Part shown: piece after piece, positions 6,801 through 9,091 of the stretch
Numbering within the stretch: the stretch's first letter is position 1
Layout of the letters: each line of letters begins with the position of its first letter
Assembly (NCBI GenBank): GCA_024682015.1
Contig: JAIKZT010000276.1
Span: 1 to 9,091 of the forward strand
Length of the DNA stretch: 9,091 nucleotides
Direction: 5' to 3'
Source: Clostridia bacterium
Lineage (GTDB): Bacteria > Bacillota > Clostridia > Peptostreptococcales > Anaerovoracaceae
The notes under the pieces: model-generated
Seen by the model: only the letters and a program-made list of their open reading frames with translations
Databases searched by the model: none
Told to the model about the DNA's origin: nothing
Translations under genes and position numbers: made by a program

Positions 6801-9091
6801 TCTACGTCCATGGCGAAGGAAGCCTGACCTACGAGGGCGGCACGCTGAACTTCGTCAACAGCGTCATTGAGGTAGACGGAGGCTATCTGTGCGTGGACGG
6901 CGCGGCCATCCGCGGCAGCAACGGCTACCACACGGGCTTCTGCTACGGCATCAACGCCCGCTGGGGCAGCGTCGCCATTCAGAATGGAGCCACCGTCATC
7001 GGAGAAGTTTACGGAGGCGACGGCGGCGTCTGCGCGCTGGTCCTCGGCGAGGAGGGAGAAAACCGCTCCCTTTCCGTCAGCATCTTTGACGGAAAGTTCT
7101 ACGTCGAGCGCGATAAGGGAGACGGCGCTGAAGACTACGGCATCGGCGTATGGAATGACTGCGGCCTGCGCATCTACGGCATGAGCGCGGACGGCATCGA
7201 GCTGAACCGCCATGCCGCCGGCACGCTGGCCGGCTACGTCGCAAGCGGCTGCACGATGACCGTCAACGGCGTGCAGACTGACCCCGCGAGCTGCGGCACA
7301 ACCGGCGGCTATGTCGAGGTCTATCAGAAGATCTCCAAAGTCGGCCTGGCGCTCAACGCCCCCGAGGCGGGGAAAGCGCCGGCCATCTATCCCGAGGACG
7401 TCTACTGGGTCCCTGAAGGGTGTGCCGTGGAAAGCGTCACCTGGTATGAAAACGGCGAACTGTGGGATACCCTTAGCGGCGCGGCGCGCTTTACGGCAGG
7501 CAGCGCCTATCGCGTGGAGATCGTCCTCATCGCTGACGGCGGTCTGAGATTCGCAGATCCTCTGGAGAGCGCTGCCATCAACCATAAAAATGCCTCGGTC
7601 AGCGCGCATGGAGGCAACCGGGAGAAGAGCATTGTCCTGTCGGCGGATCTGGGCGAGTGCGCCGCGGCCATCGGCCTTGTGGAACTGACCGTCACCGCGC
7701 CCAAGGAGGGCAATGTCCCCTCCTACACCGTAGGCACGGGCAGCGAGGCCTATTATGCCGCAGGCGGCAGCAGCAACTATACCGACTACCGCAGGTGGTA
7801 TGAGTCCTCCGACGGCGACGAGTGGTGGGAGATCAACAGGAGTTCGACGTTCAAGGCAGGCTATTACTACAAGTTCTATGTGGACATCCTCGCCAGGGCG
7901 GGCTTCGAATTTCCTCTTTACGATAACGGCTCCATCATGCCGGATGTATCCGCTATCGTCAACGGCTATTACGGCACCGTCCACAAAGCCTACGAACAGG
8001 ATCCTTCCCGCTGCATCACCGTGGAGTACAACTTCGGCGAATGCAGCGACAGCGTGGTGGAAAGGATCACGGTGGAAAACGTCACCGCGCCCGCAGCCGG
8101 GCAGAAGCCCGACTACAACTGGTCCGTCCGCGGCACCGGCTATTACGCGGATACTGCCAAGAACGCCTATTACGACGACTGGATGCACGACCGGAAGCTG
8201 TACTACATCAAAAACGGCATCCGCTGGATGGATGTTACGGGCGGAGGTCTGGACGACGTCTACGAAAACGAGACGTTCATCCCCGGCCATGAATATGAGG
8301 TCTGGGTCTATGTCCGGACCGAGGACGACTTCGAGTTTGCCCACAGCAAGGATTACGAACCAACTGTGACCGCCACCATCAACGGCATGCCTGCCGAAGC
8401 GGTGCTCACCGGCGGTGACTGCGCCTGGTCACAGCGGGTGGAGCGCGCGTTCACCTGTATTCAGCCGGAGATCAGCATCGTCAGTTTCCAGGGCCTTTCC
8501 GTGCCGCAGGCGGGCAAAACGCCCGACACGGACGTGACCTCCGCCGATCCCGCGCTCTACGAGGCATCGGACGTGCGGTGGCTCGACGAGGAAGGCGGCG
8601 CGGTCAGCAGCTTTGAGCAGGGTCACCTGTATACCGCGGAGATCACCGTTGCCGCCAAAGACTACGACGGCGCGGACGGATGCGTCTTTACGGCGCCCCT
8701 CACCGCTTACGTCGACGGAAAGGAAGTGAGCGGCACGGAAAGCAGCGTCACCGTGAACCCAAACAACACCGTGACGATACGCTGCGCTTTCCGAAAAGGC
8801 GCGTCGGGTTCCTGGTCGGAGATCTACGCCTTTACCGCCCAGCCCAAGGGCGGCACGGCACAGGCGGGCGAAAGCCTGCGCGCGGCATGGACGACGAACT
8901 TCGTTCCCGATTATTTCAACGTGGAGTATTGGGACGGCGAGATGTGGGATCAGTGGGATTGCCTCTACGCGCCCGCTTCCGGCGAAGGAGGCTTCGGCTT
9001 TGAAAGCGGCGTTCCCCAGACTGTCCGTTTCCGCGTCGCGGCGTTCATAGGCGATGCAGCCGCGGCCATCAGCAACGAGTTCACCATCACC
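3824..9091 (+). CDS. Giant secreted multi-domain repeat protein (adhesin-like), 3' end beyond the window
   Basis: The frame stays open for 1756 codons and reaches the window edge without a stop. The ATG at 3824-3826 follows AGGAGG (3811-3816) by 7 nt. It begins a clear signal peptide: MKQAHR, a hydrophobic core LLSILLILAVIFGMV, and PATRIAAA with cleavage near Ala28. Modules in order: four FN3-like units (about 43-127, 129-216, 234-318, 320-402) as a duplicated pair; an InlB-like repeat (410-503; GYEFVEW, YLYAVF); three divergent beta-rich modules (507-634, 640-756, 757-890); a probable right-handed beta-helix (900-1168; rungs such as GGTLNF, GGYLCVDGAAIRGS, GATVIGEVYGG); four more beta-rich modules (1169-1282, 1283-1410, 1411-1548, 1549-1659); and an Ig-like module (1660-1756). 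I see no catalytic motif, so a structural or adhesive surface role is inferred. The cell-wall anchor (SLH, LPXTG or other) must lie downstream. The long antisense frame at 5045-8344 is a shadow. Confidence 0.9.
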   Translation, partial: MKQAHRLLSILLILAVIFGMVPATRIAAATGITPGSKPGSSGKITFTVDDAGVLTWSEVPGAASYDLTIWTDGGLFKTETGNTSRIYDLRAQLDKYKRDSGTVEVSITPDRGSEYADSASFLYASPYPKLEAPAGLHWNGMFADWDDVPGADGYVIYLYQSSGSALTHYDVADSYFNCVDYPAVANLVRDGWYFTVKATSSGNCRDSAFNESPRKGSVPGDGVRAESKAGANGKLTFTVDSEGVLTWSAVSGATGYDVSVWTEGRLFRSETGNTSRTYDLQGQLNQYRKDSGTITVDVTPQGVYGYADRAHFLYASPYGKLEAPTGLRWNGSLADWNDAAGADSYTIWLYQPSGSAYSHWTTAESSFDLGAVADPQNDWYFKVQANSASGFRDSVFNESPRKTADASSQIWLVGTYAYDETLDEIDSGGQVYMQTSANTYDWSNGGYTEYAVENTAVTVKAQPAAGYEFVEWRQGTKGAVISADAAYSFTCTGSRYLYAVFRQKGAAIEIREVNGTISAENVPRAGMEVEHFMPNCPAGEHYTRAWNGANWRDENGVLIAPSIRQHYDIGYEFEAGRTYTTDGFYFEASEGYVFADEPAVTLTGPDPSMWTYEITGFNDARTIMHVRFTFTIPGEREYPDIDKVSMVYSGMHAEGAPQSSVTELIYNNCTLWYQEWNTGAWGSEASWDIQDGTGEKIFKAGETYVHMIELRANDGYRFSESLIAQKGRQGYEEIGAVTLSADRTVATVSYTYTIAGLEYIDPVVIEPKGGNEAFCLMRQGGNNFNGVPFTTSYTLADAPYKVDSSCKWYDAETDEQIRDIASADLELGRRYRLEFFIEIKDEYETACRFGQDPSLVIKDYQYAGASFLKVETSGGGGLQLKVSMTYTVQPRPGEGGSAQYPLICYTYNEFKYAMERADIRYVALGNVEDMLPAIPHDEETEPGSIRRTAIVVRGHKDLNLLGNAVFRCPLTGNYDLKYYVQLLTLTDAANSSLYVHGEGSLTYEGGTLNFVNSVIEVDGGYLCVDGAAIRGSNGYHTGFCYGINARWGSVAIQNGATVIGEVYGGDGGVCALVLGEEGENRSLSVSIFDGKFYVERDKGDGAEDYGIGVWNDCGLRIYGMSADGIELNRHAAGTLAGYVASGCTMTVNGVQTDPASCGTTGGYVEVYQKISKVGLALNAPEAGKAPAIYPEDVYWVPEGCAVESVTWYENGELWDTLSGAARFTAGSAYRVEIVLIADGGLRFADPLESAAINHKNASVSAHGGNREKSIVLSADLGECAAAIGLVELTVTAPKEGNVPSYTVGTGSEAYYAAGGSSNYTDYRRWYESSDGDEWWEINRSSTFKAGYYYKFYVDILARAGFEFPLYDNGSIMPDVSAIVNGYYGTVHKAYEQDPSRCITVEYNFGECSDSVVERITVENVTAPAAGQKPDYNWSVRGTGYYADTAKNAYYDDWMHDRKLYYIKNGIRWMDVTGGGLDDVYENETFIPGHEYEVWVYVRTEDDFEFAHSKDYEPTVTATINGMPAEAVLTGGDCAWSQRVERAFTCIQPEISIVSFQGLSVPQAGKTPDTDVTSADPALYEASDVRWLDEEGGAVSSFEQGHLYTAEITVAAKDYDGADGCVFTAPLTAYVDGKEVSGTESSVTVNPNNTVTIRCAFRKGASGSWSEIYAFTAQPKGGTAQAGESLRAAWTTNFVPDYFNVEYWDGEMWDQWDCLYAPASGEGGFGFESGVPQTVRFRVAAFIGDAAAAISNEFTIT
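3947..5029 (+). repeat. Tandem duplication encoding two FN3-like pairs
   Basis: Unit 1 (3947-4471) and unit 2 (4520-5029) encode proteins that align almost end to end. They share the opening GK(I/L)TFTVD, GVLTWS, ETGNTSR, FLYASPY, KLEAP, the closing RDS(A/V)FNESPRK and many positions between. Starts are 573 bp apart. DNA identity is patchy, with short exact runs such as GAGACCGGCAATACCTC in both, so the duplication is not recent. Each unit is itself two FN3-like halves: the GVLTWSEVPGAASYDL type, then the FADWDDVPGADGYVIYLY type. The original event therefore copied a pair rather than a single module. Confidence 0.85.

Noticed and set aside
5045..8344. Antisense open frame of 1099 codons on the minus strand.
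   Set aside because: It is in exact codon register with the giant gene, so it stays open because the sense gene avoids TTA, CTA and TCA codons. It has no signal, domain or ribosome site, whereas the sense frame has a signal peptide and recognisable repeats.

Overview
The window looks like chromosomal DNA from a fairly GC-rich anaerobic Firmicute, most likely an uncultured gut-type Clostridia lineage. The evidence is the S-layer-homology (SLH) surface protein, strong AGGAGG-type ribosome sites, a giant secreted repeat protein of the kind seen in such bacteria, and REP-like hairpins of a style I associate with Clostridia. The taxon is an inference; no rRNA or marker gene is present.

Layout. 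(1) Positions 1-756 (+) hold the C-terminal three quarters of a cytoplasmic type I L-asparaginase (ansA-like), cut by the window edge. (2) Positions 757-900 form a convergent intergenic gap with a head-to-head pair of related hairpins (REPIN-like); the second hairpin is placed to terminate transcription from both sides. (3) Positions 901-2250 (-) encode a secreted SLH protein with a C-terminal transglutaminase-like domain and an intact Cys-His-Asp triad. (4) Positions 2251-2620 hold its promoter, which sits inside an 11-bp inverted repeat, a second perfect palindrome, the 3' remnant of an Ig-like surface-protein gene (-), and the leader of the next gene. (5) Positions 2621-3658 (+) encode an XRE-type regulator with a TPR-like C-terminal half, followed by another REP-like hairpin with terminator geometry. 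(6) From 3824 to the window end (+) there is one uninterrupted reading frame of 1756 codons without a stop. I translated it by hand. It encodes a giant secreted protein: signal peptide, four FN3-like modules arranged as a duplicated pair, an InlB-like repeat, seven divergent copies of an unnamed beta-rich module split by a probable right-handed beta-helix, and an Ig-like module at the window edge. It is the dominant gene here, covering 58% of the window.

How the parts relate. Most of the window serves the cell envelope: an SLH enzyme, a decayed Ig-like surface gene and a giant adhesin-like protein, with one HTH regulator between them. It resembles an accessory surface-protein neighbourhood next to a housekeeping gene (ansA). 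No mobile-element gene, CRISPR array, tRNA or rRNA was seen. I found no clear new multi-gene system. The most promising leads are the giant protein's unnamed module family, the operator-like promoter of the SLH gene, and the two flavours of REP-like hairpin.
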